From assembly GCA_963826795.1 (NCBI GenBank), contig CAWGYT010000024.1, positions 192,594-256,593 of the forward strand: 64,000 nt of DNA, read 5' to 3'. The translations under genes were made by a program, and so were the position numbers. Positions 29,223-36,637 of this stretch are shown one piece after another. Position 1 is the first letter of the stretch, and each line of letters starts with the position of its first letter. Below the pieces are notes generated by a model, which saw nothing but the letters and a program-made list of their open reading frames with translations, did no database searches and was not told the origin of the DNA. The DNA comes from CAWGYT01 sp963826795 (lineage in GTDB: Bacteria > Planctomycetota > Planctomycetia > Pirellulales > Pirellulaceae).

Positions 29223-29894
29223 TCAGCGGACGTAATCGGCCTCGAGCTGGTAATACACGCCATCCAGCCCCGCGACTTGTTTCTTGTAAGGTGACACGCG
29301 GAGCGTGCCCGCGAGCTTGCGGCGGGCGAATGAGTAGTCGATCCGATTCGGATCTTTCAGGGTCACTTCGATCATATCGGTCAATTTCGGCTGCCCGCCG
29401 AAGCAGCACGTCTTCATGTCGGGGACGAGAATGAATTGCTTGATGCCGCGCCGTCGGTCGACACCCGGATGAACGTAGCCCTTGATGAAGATCGGTTGGC
29501 CGTCCAATTTCAGCGCCGAGGCCGGAATCGGAAACTGTGGCGTCGCGGGATCGGGCTGCAGCTCGGCAAATGAGATGCGCGTATACCCATCCGGGACTTC
29601 CGTCGCGTACGCGTAGGCGTTTGCTACCGATCCGAAACCAAAGATCGCCACGGACATCGCCAGCCCGATGCGTGCGAGATTGTAGCCGAGCAACTCGTCG
29701 CGGCGCCGGCGAATCGTGAACAGCGAATAGGCGCCAATCAGGATCCCCGCGATGGGCAGCACCAGCAGTTTGGCGAAGAGGAGGGCGGGCAGCGAAAGGA
29801 CGCCCAGAATCAACGTGGTCACCGCGGAAACGCTGATGGCTCGGTACTGGAGATATTCGGATTCAGGGTCGAGTACTTGGTGCGGAGCATTCAT
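29223..29894 (-). CDS. Membrane protein with DUF3299 domain
   Basis: 223 residues. Three hydrophobic segments lie in the first 90 residues (AISVSAVTTLILGVLSLPALL, PIAGILIGAYSLF and IGLAMSVAIFGFGSV). A C-terminal periplasmic domain contains KGYVHPGVDRRRGIKQFILV and MKTCCFGGQPKLTDMIEVTL, clearly paralogous to the lipoprotein encoded downstream. The Cys-Cys in CCFGG has no exact partner in the paralogue (CKFGP). Function is unknown; the pairing with an ABC exporter suggests a substrate-handling or metal-handling role. It starts 38 bases after the HEAT-like gene. Confidence 0.8.
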   Translation of the reverse strand: MNAPHQVLDPESEYLQYRAISVSAVTTLILGVLSLPALLFAKLLVLPIAGILIGAYSLFTIRRRRDELLGYNLARIGLAMSVAIFGFGSVANAYAYATEVPDGYTRISFAELQPDPATPQFPIPASALKLDGQPIFIKGYVHPGVDRRRGIKQFILVPDMKTCCFGGQPKLTDMIEVTLKDPNRIDYSFARRKLAGTLRVSPYKKQVAGLDGVYYQLEADYVR

Positions 29895-29932
29895 GATTCA
29901 CGGGTCAGCAAAGGGCCTCGGATCGCGTCGGC

Positions 29933-31537
29933 TCAATGATCAAAGCCGGTCAATGGCATGCCCAGGACGAGCCGAAAGATGTACAACAGCGCGATCCCGG
30001 ACACGATCGGTACGCCCCAGAGGATCGCAGTGTTCGGTTGCCAGGGCGCGGCCGATCGGGCCGTTTCGGCCAGCGCCGAGCCGGACTGGGCCACCACGGC
30101 CGGCGCGGCATGCGGGCGGCCCCGGTCCGCGACCGGCAGCGTGCGAGCGACTTGCGACGCCGCCACGTCACGCTCGCTGCCCCCGGTGTTTCCGCCGTCC
30201 GTGCTGCTGCCGTCCGCGCTGCTGCTGTCCGCGCTGCTGCTGTCCGCGCTGCTGCTGTCCGCGCTGCTGTTACTGTCCGCGCTGCCGCCGTCCACGCCGG
30301 GCGAAATGACCGGCGGCGCTGCCGCTTCCGACTTGGGCAAGGGCGGCGCGAAGGAGGACTTGTCGGGTTGAGGCTGAGCGGTCGTGCCGCCGGTTCCTGT
30401 GGCGTCGAAGGGGAAGAACGTCTGGGCCCGCTTGACGGCATCCGGGTCGATCTTTGCCAATTGTTCGATCCACTCCTTCGCCTCGGGCAAGGGGCACGAG
30501 CGGAGGAAGTTGATCACCGGAACCCTGACCCAACTCGATTTTTCATCGGCTTCCTTAAACAGCCGGACCATTCGCGGCAGAGACTCCCAGTCCTGCCAGC
30601 GTGCCAGGTCGGGGATCACAAGGTCCGCCAGCTCCGGCCGTTCCAGCATGTTCCGCAGCGCCTTGACCAGTTTCGATTTGGCGATCACATCCGTATCGTT
30701 GCCGTGGAAGCGGATGGCCATGATGGCGGCGTAAGTATCCGCGTACTCCGCATCGGGATTTTTCAGGAAACGTTCCTCGACCTGGGCCAAGCCTTCCTCC
30801 GGGTTGAGGATCAGATAGCAGGCCAGCAGCGCGTCGAGTCCCGCTTTTTGCTTGCGGTCGTCCGATTGCATCATGTCGCTCAACAAGGCTGCGTCCGAGG
30901 GCTTTCCGCAGACGCCCAGCATGGTGAAGTAAAGCCGTCGGCGGCTGGCGGGGACGTCGGAATTCTGGATGAATGCGATCAAGCGATCATGATGCATTTT
31001 GCCCTTGAGCGCCTTGACGCCCGCGTAGGGCGTCTTGGCAAACTCGTCGTAGGCGTCGCGGGCCAGCATCTCGTCCTCATCTTCAAGGTAGTCCTGAAAG
31101 AATTCGAGTCGCGCCGCGTCGGCCGGCAGATTGGGCAATTGCAGCACGTACTCGTAGGCTCGCTGGGACAATCCGAGCGGGGTGGTCCACATCACGCTGG
31201 GAGCGTCCGTTCCCATGATCAGGTATTTGCGGTCGGCTTTCGCATCCCCGAAAAACAGGACCTCGACCTCCTGACCGGTTTTGGCCCACTCGCCACCCTT
31301 GAGGACCTGCTGGATCCGAAATTTTGCTTTGGGCAGCGGCGCGTCGGGATCGGTGACGCCTCCCTCGGGAACTGCCGGCGGCTCGACAAGCTCCGCCATC
31401 ACCACAACCTGCATCGTGTTCATTTCTTCGCTGAACGTTTGAGAAACCGACGTGCAGAACGGACACGCGAACATCAAGGCGGGAGTCGACCCCGCCCAAA
31501 ATAGGCTCAACAAGAGTGCCAACAGATTGCGACGCAT
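29933..31537 (-). CDS. Exported HEAT-like repeat protein with C-terminal anchor
   Basis: 534 residues. A signal peptide (NLLALLLSLFWAGSTPALMFA) is followed by ACPFCTSVSQTFSEE, a Cys-X-X-Cys near the mature N-terminus, an OB-like segment (AKFRIQQVLKGGEWAKTGQEVEV read in parts) and an alpha-helical region resembling HEAT repeats (DAALLSDMMQSDDRKQKAGLD). A Ser/Ala/Asp repeat linker encoded at about 30195-30290 precedes a final transmembrane helix (ILWGVPIVSGIALLYIF). AGGAG 7 bases before the ATG at 31537 fixes the start. Its gene lies between the ABC permease and the DUF3299 genes on one strand. Biochemical role unknown. Confidence 0.78.
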   Translation of the reverse strand: MRRNLLALLLSLFWAGSTPALMFACPFCTSVSQTFSEEMNTMQVVVMAELVEPPAVPEGGVTDPDAPLPKAKFRIQQVLKGGEWAKTGQEVEVLFFGDAKADRKYLIMGTDAPSVMWTTPLGLSQRAYEYVLQLPNLPADAARLEFFQDYLEDEDEMLARDAYDEFAKTPYAGVKALKGKMHHDRLIAFIQNSDVPASRRRLYFTMLGVCGKPSDAALLSDMMQSDDRKQKAGLDALLACYLILNPEEGLAQVEERFLKNPDAEYADTYAAIMAIRFHGNDTDVIAKSKLVKALRNMLERPELADLVIPDLARWQDWESLPRMVRLFKEADEKSSWVRVPVINFLRSCPLPEAKEWIEQLAKIDPDAVKRAQTFFPFDATGTGGTTAQPQPDKSSFAPPLPKSEAAAPPVISPGVDGGSADSNSSADSSSADSSSADSSSADGSSTDGGNTGGSERDVAASQVARTLPVADRGRPHAAPAVVAQSGSALAETARSAAPWQPNTAILWGVPIVSGIALLYIFRLVLGMPLTGFDH

Positions 31538-31755
31538 GGTTTTTCTCCTGCAGCCGACAAGTAGCTGCTGATGGACGCGGCGAGTCGGACGCGGTTCTCG
31601 GGGCGGGTCGCGACGGATTCGGGCGGGGCACGACGGACCCCCACGAAGCGGCCGGGCGGCCCACACGCCGCCCGCGTGAGTATGCTCCTAGTTTACCGCG
31701 ATCCCCAGTCGTCGGCGAGGTCGTCTGGCCGGCCCGCCCGAGTTGTCGCGGGTCG

Positions 31756-33204
31756 TCAAGGGTTCGCGGTCAGGGCCGCGGCCACATCCGTTCGATAGGC
31801 GGCCAGCGCGGGTAGAAATCCGACGACGATCGCCAGCAGGATCAGGCTGGGGATTAAGATCCACTCCGTCGAGACGTGGATTTCCAGCGGTGAATCTTCG
31901 GAAAGGAACTCCACAATATCAATCGGGGGGGCCGTGTCGAGCGCCCCGATCGTGACCCCCGTTTCGGCCTCGATCCACGGGCTGGCGGCGGCGATCAACA
32001 GGTGGCCACCCATCCAGCCGATCAGTCCCCCTCCCAGGGCCAAAATGACGGCCTCAAGCAACACGACGGCCATCACCGTGCGGCGACCGGCCCCGAGCGA
32101 CCGCATGATGGCAATCTCACGCCGGCGATCGCTCATCGAATTGTAAATGCTCACCAGAATGCTGATCCCGGACACCACACAGATCATGGCGGTCAGCGTG
32201 AGCAGCACGCGTTGGAATGGCTCGACGATCCGGCTGAACAGGCTGGTGATCTCACCGACGGGAAAAACCGCTTGTGCGACCGAGCCCTCGTTGATCGTAT
32301 TGCTCAAACCTCGCGTGATAATCGGACTCGTCTTCACCAGCAGCGCCGTGATCTCGCGCTGGGGCAAGGGCAAGGGAGTGGTCTTCGTGAGATGAGGTGG
32401 CAACTCGCTTTCGGCCGTTTCACTCAGCTTGGCAGTGGCCGTTGGCATCGCCGCCGCGTCGGCTTCGTTCGCGGCCGCATCGTCCGTCGTGGCCGTGCGC
32501 TCGAGCGGTTTGGCGTGGCCCTCCAGCAAATAGAAGCCTTCCATATTGACGAACACCGCGCGATCGTTGGGCGTTCCCGACGGTGCCAAGATTCCCACAA
32601 CAAAAAACTTGTCTTCGTGCAGTTTGCCTTCCGTCGAGCCGTGTGTGGCGGCGATGGTATCGCCCAGTTTCAGGCCGGCTTCGCGGGCCACACGGGCCCC
32701 GACGATCGCCTCGAAGAAACCGTGTTCGGGGTTGAAGTATTCGAAGTTGCGTCCCTTGGCAAACTCGTACTTCTCCCCGCGATCCTCGTCATACACATAG
32801 TTGTCGAACATCGCGGGCGTCGTGCCGACCACGCGATACTGCTGGAAGTAGTCTCCCAGGCAGACGGGAATCACACGCTGCACAAAATCCTTCCATTTTC
32901 CGTCGTGGCCGTCCGGACGTTGAGCGGCGGGAAGAAACTCCTGATAGAACGTGTAGGGAATGTTCTCGACCGGTTCGCTCAGGTAAAAAACCGTGTTGAG
33001 TACCAGCTGCAGCCGACCACCCTTGGCGCCCAGGATCAGGTTATAGCCCAGGCTGGAGTTGCTCCGAAACGACTCGGCGACCACGCCATGGATCAAGAGG
33101 ACGGCCACGACCAACATCACGCCCAGGGCCATCGACAAGGCCGTCAGGGCCGATGCCAGACTGCGTCGTTGTATGCTACGCCACGCGATTTTCCATAACG
33201 GCAT
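31756..33204 (-). CDS. MacB/FtsX-type ABC transporter permease
   Basis: 482-residue inner-membrane protein with four helices: one near the N-terminus (ALTALSMALGVMLVVAVLLIH read in parts), a large periplasmic domain of about 270 residues, then three C-terminal helices (LTAMICVVSGISILVSIYN, VLLEAVILALGGGLIGWMGG, LIPSLILLAIVVGFLPAL). The motif SDRRREIAIMRSLGAGRRTV is the hallmark of the FtsX/MacB/LolC family. These work with a LolD-like ATPase, here encoded immediately upstream (33319-34002), in lipoprotein release, efflux or mechanotransmission. The start is the ATG at 33204. Confidence 0.88.
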   Translation of the reverse strand: MPLWKIAWRSIQRRSLASALTALSMALGVMLVVAVLLIHGVVAESFRSNSSLGYNLILGAKGGRLQLVLNTVFYLSEPVENIPYTFYQEFLPAAQRPDGHDGKWKDFVQRVIPVCLGDYFQQYRVVGTTPAMFDNYVYDEDRGEKYEFAKGRNFEYFNPEHGFFEAIVGARVAREAGLKLGDTIAATHGSTEGKLHEDKFFVVGILAPSGTPNDRAVFVNMEGFYLLEGHAKPLERTATTDDAAANEADAAAMPTATAKLSETAESELPPHLTKTTPLPLPQREITALLVKTSPIITRGLSNTINEGSVAQAVFPVGEITSLFSRIVEPFQRVLLTLTAMICVVSGISILVSIYNSMSDRRREIAIMRSLGAGRRTVMAVVLLEAVILALGGGLIGWMGGHLLIAAASPWIEAETGVTIGALDTAPPIDIVEFLSEDSPLEIHVSTEWILIPSLILLAIVVGFLPALAAYRTDVAAALTANP

Positions 33205-33264
33205 GCGAACAAGTCCTCAGGGAAGCGGAAAGCATCAAGGGTCAAAAGCATCAAGGGCCTGGCA

Positions 33265-33301
33265 AGTACGGCATGTCCAGTACGGCATGTCCAGTACGGC
33301 G
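33265..33301 (+). repeat. 14-base tandem repeat between ABC genes
   Basis: The unit GTACGGCATGTCCA occurs twice, followed by a partial copy. It lies in the gap between the ATPase stop and the permease start. Confidence 0.75.
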
Positions 33302-33318
33302 CGGTCGGTCCTCGAAAC

Positions 33319-34002
33319 TCACGGGCTTGCGGGAGTCCCCGAAACCACGCGGTTGATCTCATCCAGACGGTCGACGCGGTCAAATTGTCCGGCCACCTCG
33401 GTCGCGTGCGTGACCATCAACAGCGTGACGCCCTCTTCGCGGCAGGTTTGCCGAATCAGGTCGACGATGTGTTGTTGATTCGCGGGATCGACGTTCGCCG
33501 TGGGTTCGTCCGCCAGCAGCAATTTTGGGTGGTTGGCCAGGGCGCGGGCCACGGCCACCCGCTGTTGCTCGCCCACAGAAAGTTCCGGCGGGCGGTGCGT
33601 CAAGCGATGGCCGAGTCCGACGCGTTCCAGCAGTCCTTTGGCCCGAGCGGGATCTTTCCGCCCTTTGGCGAACGTCATGCCCAGCTGTACGTTCTCGAAC
33701 GCCGTAAAGCCGGCCATCAGATTGAACGTTTGAAAGACATAGCCAATCCGCTCGGCACGAAACCGGTCCGCACCCGCCTCGGCCAGCCGCGTGATGTCCA
33801 GGCCATCAATCACAACTTGGCCTGAATCGGGACGGCTGATCCCGGCAATCACGTGCAGCAGGGTGGTCTTGCCGCATCCGCTTCGACCCACCAGCACGGC
33901 TTGTTCGCCCGATTCAAGTCGGTACGCTGTAATCTCCAGGACGGGCAGGCGGTGCCCGTTCGGTTCCAGATACGACTTCTTCACATCGTGCAGTTCGAGC
34001 AT
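33319..34002 (-). CDS. LolD/MacB-type ABC ATPase
   Basis: 227-residue cytoplasmic ATPase. Walker A is GRSGCGKTT, the signature LSVGEQQR, Walker B LLLADEPTANVDP and the H-loop VTHATE. Size and motifs fit the LolD/MacB/FtsE group that pairs with FtsX-like permeases. It is the first gene of a five-gene minus-strand operon with the permease, the HEAT-like protein and two DUF3299 proteins. The start ATG at 34002 is preceded by a GGAGCAGGA stretch. The 114 bases between it and the permease hold a 14-base tandem repeat. Confidence 0.9.
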   Translation of the reverse strand: MLELHDVKKSYLEPNGHRLPVLEITAYRLESGEQAVLVGRSGCGKTTLLHVIAGISRPDSGQVVIDGLDITRLAEAGADRFRAERIGYVFQTFNLMAGFTAFENVQLGMTFAKGRKDPARAKGLLERVGLGHRLTHRPPELSVGEQQRVAVARALANHPKLLLADEPTANVDPANQQHIVDLIRQTCREEGVTLLMVTHATEVAGQFDRVDRLDEINRVVSGTPASP

Positions 34003-34092
34003 GGTGAGTCCTGCTCCGTGTCTTCCTGGGCGGGTTTCCAAGGGGTCGTCCGGCCGCTCGGACCGCAGGCGGGCCCCGTGGCGACCGCAGGC

Positions 34093-34593
34093 TTATCGGG
34101 AGTGACGCCGGATCGTCCGTTGAATCTCGCGCTGACTGTCGGCCCGCTTCAGGGCTTCTCGCTTGTCGTGCAGTTTCCGCCCGCGTGAGAGACCCAGCAG
34201 GACCTTGGCTTTCCCTTCCTTGAAGTACAACTTGAGCGGGACCAGGGTCAGCCCCTTCTCGTGTGCCTGGCGAGCGAACTTGCGGATTTCGCTGCGATGC
34301 AGCAACAGCTTTCGTGGTCGCTTGGCCTGGTGATTCATATCACTCGCCTGGGCATACTCGGGTATGTCGGCCCCCAGGAGCCAGACCTCACCATCGCGGA
34401 CGCGTCCGTAGGATTCGTCCAGCGACAGCCGCCCCACACGGAGGCTCTTCACCTCGCTGCCGACCAGCACGATTCCGCATTCGAGCGTCTCCAGGATCTC
34501 GAATTTGTGCCGCGCTTTGCGGTTCTCCGCCACTAACCGCTCGTTGGGATCGTGCGGCGACTTCTGCTTGGTTTTTTTGTCTTTCTTGGCCAT
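34093..34593 (-). CDS. smpB: SsrA-binding protein SmpB
   Basis: Binds tmRNA and delivers it to stalled ribosomes for trans-translation. The 166-residue protein contains AENRKARHKFEILETLECGI, GSEVKSLRVGRLSLDESY, LLLHRSEI and the basic C-terminal tail (SRGRKLHDKREALKRADSQR), all typical SmpB blocks, at a typical length. The ATG at 34593 gives MAKKDKK; a GTG six bases upstream would add two residues. The tmRNA gene was not found in the window. It is transcribed away from lipA. Confidence 0.94.
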   Translation of the reverse strand: MAKKDKKTKQKSPHDPNERLVAENRKARHKFEILETLECGIVLVGSEVKSLRVGRLSLDESYGRVRDGEVWLLGADIPEYAQASDMNHQAKRPRKLLLHRSEIRKFARQAHEKGLTLVPLKLYFKEGKAKVLLGLSRGRKLHDKREALKRADSQREIQRTIRRHSR

Positions 34594-34895
34594 CTTCACG
34601 CCCAGGTGCGGACGGGCGGATCATTTCAAGCCCGCTCCGAACCACGTATTATAGCGGCGACCTACCCGGTCGATCGACCGCGGGTGCATCCGAAAAACTC
34701 CAGTTGTCGAATCGGGGCACCCGTCGCTCCGCGCCGGCACCGCGACTTCGGACTACTGACGCGGAGCCGGTCGGACTAGAATACCCGCGTGGGGCAAGGT
34801 GAGGTTTCGAAGGCAGCCGAACCGGACTCTGCCAAAACGTCGGCTGCTCGGTTTGAGTCGCCGCCTCCAAGAGCTACCAACCTCCGCCAGAAAGT

Positions 34896-35819
34896 GTGCC
34901 CGTGCCCGATCCGACGGTTTTTCCCGACCTTCCCGTGGTCGATTCCGGCGAGGCGACGTCCCGCAAACTGCAGCGGTTACCCCGCTGGCTGAAGCGGCAA
35001 GTTCCTAAAGGGAACAGCAACCATCAAACCTCCCGCCTGCTCGAGGAATTCGGGCTGGAGACGGTCTGCGAGAATGCCAAATGCCCCAACCGGATGGAGT
35101 GTTACGCCCAAAGCACGGCGACCTTCATGATCCTGGGAAACGTGTGCACTCGAGCGTGCAGCTTTTGTGCCGTCGGTCGGGGACGACCCGAGCTGCCGGC
35201 GGGGGACGAGCCCGAGCGTTTGGCGGAAGCCGCCGCACGACTCGGTCTGAAACACGTCGTGATCACGTCGGTGACCCGCGACGACTTGGACGACGGCGGG
35301 GCCGAGCATTTCTATCGCTGTGTCGTGGCGGTCCGGGCGCGAACCGGAGCCACCGTCGAAGTGCTTACGCCCGACTTCATTCATTGTCCTGCGGCCATCG
35401 AGCGAGTTGTCGCCGCCCGCCCAGAGGTCTTCAACCATAATACCGAGACCGTTCCGAGGCTGTATAAATTGGTCCGGGGTCCGAAGTCCGATTATCGCTG
35501 GACCCTGGAACTGCTCCGGCGCGTCAAACGACTCGACCCTGACGTCAAAACCAAGAGCGGCCTGATGCTGGGGCTGGGCGAGGGGCGGCAGGAGTTGCTG
35601 GACGTGCTGGCCGATCTGCGGGACGTCGACTGCGATTTTTTGACGCTTGGCCAATACTTGCAGCCCGATACGTCCCGCTACCTGCCCGTGGTGCGCTATT
35701 TGCCCCCCGAGGAATTCGCCGAGCTGGAGGAGGCCGCCAGGGGGATGGGATTCGAACAGGTTGCCAGCGGTCCGTTCGTGCGAAGCAGCTACCACGCCCG
35801 CGAGATGGTGGACGCCTAG
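34896..35819 (+). CDS. lipA: Lipoyl synthase
   Basis: Radical-SAM enzyme inserting two sulfurs into protein-bound octanoyl groups to form lipoate. The 307-residue protein has the auxiliary-cluster pattern CENAKCPNRMEC and the radical-SAM motif CTRACSFC, followed by TSVTRDDLDDGG, FNHNTETVPRLY and KSGLMLGLGE. It ends RSSYHAREMVDA, including the RSSY motif that contributes the Ser ligand in known LipA. GTG at 34896 is taken as start; GTG at 34902 is equally possible. No lipB is adjacent. The last 104 bases of this gene and the following 57 are duplicated at 38552-38712. Confidence 0.93.
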   Translation: MPVPDPTVFPDLPVVDSGEATSRKLQRLPRWLKRQVPKGNSNHQTSRLLEEFGLETVCENAKCPNRMECYAQSTATFMILGNVCTRACSFCAVGRGRPELPAGDEPERLAEAAARLGLKHVVITSVTRDDLDDGGAEHFYRCVVAVRARTGATVEVLTPDFIHCPAAIERVVAARPEVFNHNTETVPRLYKLVRGPKSDYRWTLELLRRVKRLDPDVKTKSGLMLGLGEGRQELLDVLADLRDVDCDFLTLGQYLQPDTSRYLPVVRYLPPEEFAELEEAARGMGFEQVASGPFVRSSYHAREMVDA

Positions 35820-35876
35820 CCGCGGGTGGGGCGAGCCGTGCCTCCTGTGTTTCGCCCCCTCCTCCGGCCTTCGGCC
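35716..35876 (+). repeat. Left copy of 161-base duplication (lipA 3' end plus flank)
   Basis: Same length as, and about 94 percent identical to, 38552-38712. It covers the final 34 codons of lipA and the start of a dispersed repeat that is cut at CGGCCTTCGGCC. Immediately after the cut the sequence CCAATCCTGTTCGGCAC resembles the end of the downstream IS. Confidence 0.88.
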
Positions 35877-35988
35877 CAATCCTGTTCGGCACACTTTTTG
35901 CTCGACTTATTTTCGCTTACTTTGGCACGGCAATTGCGACTTCAAAGCGCCGTGCGTCAAGGTGTGTCGTTTTGGCAGGAAGCGGTCC

Positions 35989-36081
35989 ATGTCGTCTCCG
36001 CGGAAGCGAAAAGCTGGCAAGAAGATCGCGTCACAGAACATCCAAGGGCTTAAGTATTTCGACAAGTTGATGCCGCTGCTG
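35989..36081 (+). pseudogene. Transposase N-terminal remnant
   Basis: The first 30 codons resemble the N-terminus of the intact transposase gene at 36878: KIASQNIQGLKYFDKLMPLL here against KIKESDITGLKYFAKLAPLL there. The upstream 110 bases begin with an end-like CCAATCCTGTTCGGCAC at 35875, comparable to CCAATAGTGTTCGGCAC at 36788. After codon 30 the frame dissolves into AAGTCCAA-type microrepeats. This is a truncated relative of the neighbouring IS, not a functional gene. Confidence 0.75.
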
Positions 36082-36200
36082 AGTCCAACAAGTCCAAGAC
36101 AGTCCAACAAGTCCAAGACAGTCCAAAAACAAGTCCAAAACAAGTCCAAAACAAGTCCAAGACGGTCTACAAAAACAAGTCCAAGACGGTCTACAGGCTC
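36080..36200 (+). repeat. AAGTCCAA microrepeat tract
   Basis: About ten imperfect copies of a short CAAGTCCAAAA/AAGTCCAAGAC unit, ending in AGACGGTCTAC. A second, shorter tract of the same kind lies at about 36485-36527. No coding role. Confidence 0.75.
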
Positions 36201-36272
36201 CAGAGTCATTCGGCAGCACAAGGTAGCCGCAGGCGTGACCGGCGGCGATGAGGGCACGGAAGTAGACCGTCT
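36184..36272. mobile_element. MITE-like unit, copy 1 (89 bases)
   Basis: Bounded by perfect 11-base inverted repeats AGACGGTCTAC (36184-36194) and GTAGACCGTCT (36262-36272). The interior has no ORF of note. An identical unit lies at 36517-36605, within a direct repeat of about 107 bases (36170-36276 and 36503-36609). Confidence 0.6.
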
Positions 36273-36516
36273 TAGATTGGCTTTAGATTGGCTTTTAGAT
36301 TGGCTTCGTGGCCCCCGTCGCGCCGTAGCCCCCGTCTGCGCACCGTAGCCCCCGTCGCGCAGACGGGGGGCGAACCCGTCCCCCAGCCGATCTCGCCATG
36401 CAGGGCCTCGCATCCACGCCGCGCCACCCCCGCTCTCCGCGAGCGGGGCTACGCAACGGAAGAAACAGGATTGAGACGGTCTGAACAAGTCCAAAACAAG
36501 TCCAAAAACAAGTCCA

Positions 36517-36605
36517 AGACGGTCTACAGGCTCCAGAGTCATTCGGCAGCACAAGGTAGCCGCAGGCGTGACCGGCGGCGATGAGGGCACGGAAGTAGAC
36601 CGTCT
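36517..36605. mobile_element. MITE-like unit, copy 2 (89 bases)
   Basis: Same 11-base terminal inverted repeats and the same interior as 36184-36272, in the same orientation, 333 bases further on. It may have been copied by local duplication rather than by transposition, because the flanking AAGTCCAA tract is shared too. Confidence 0.6.
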
Positions 36606-36637
36606 TAGACGAAGACGAAAACTCCAGAAGAAAACTC

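Noticed and set aside
29936..31504. A long plus-strand frame opposite the HEAT-like gene
   Set aside because: The minus-strand frame has a signal peptide, an AGGAG ribosome site and operon context; the opposite one is only a shadow.
36288..36584. Small proteins encoded in the repeat tract upstream of the transposase
   Set aside because: They are Arg/Lys/Ser-rich translations of microrepeats, without ribosome sites or domains.
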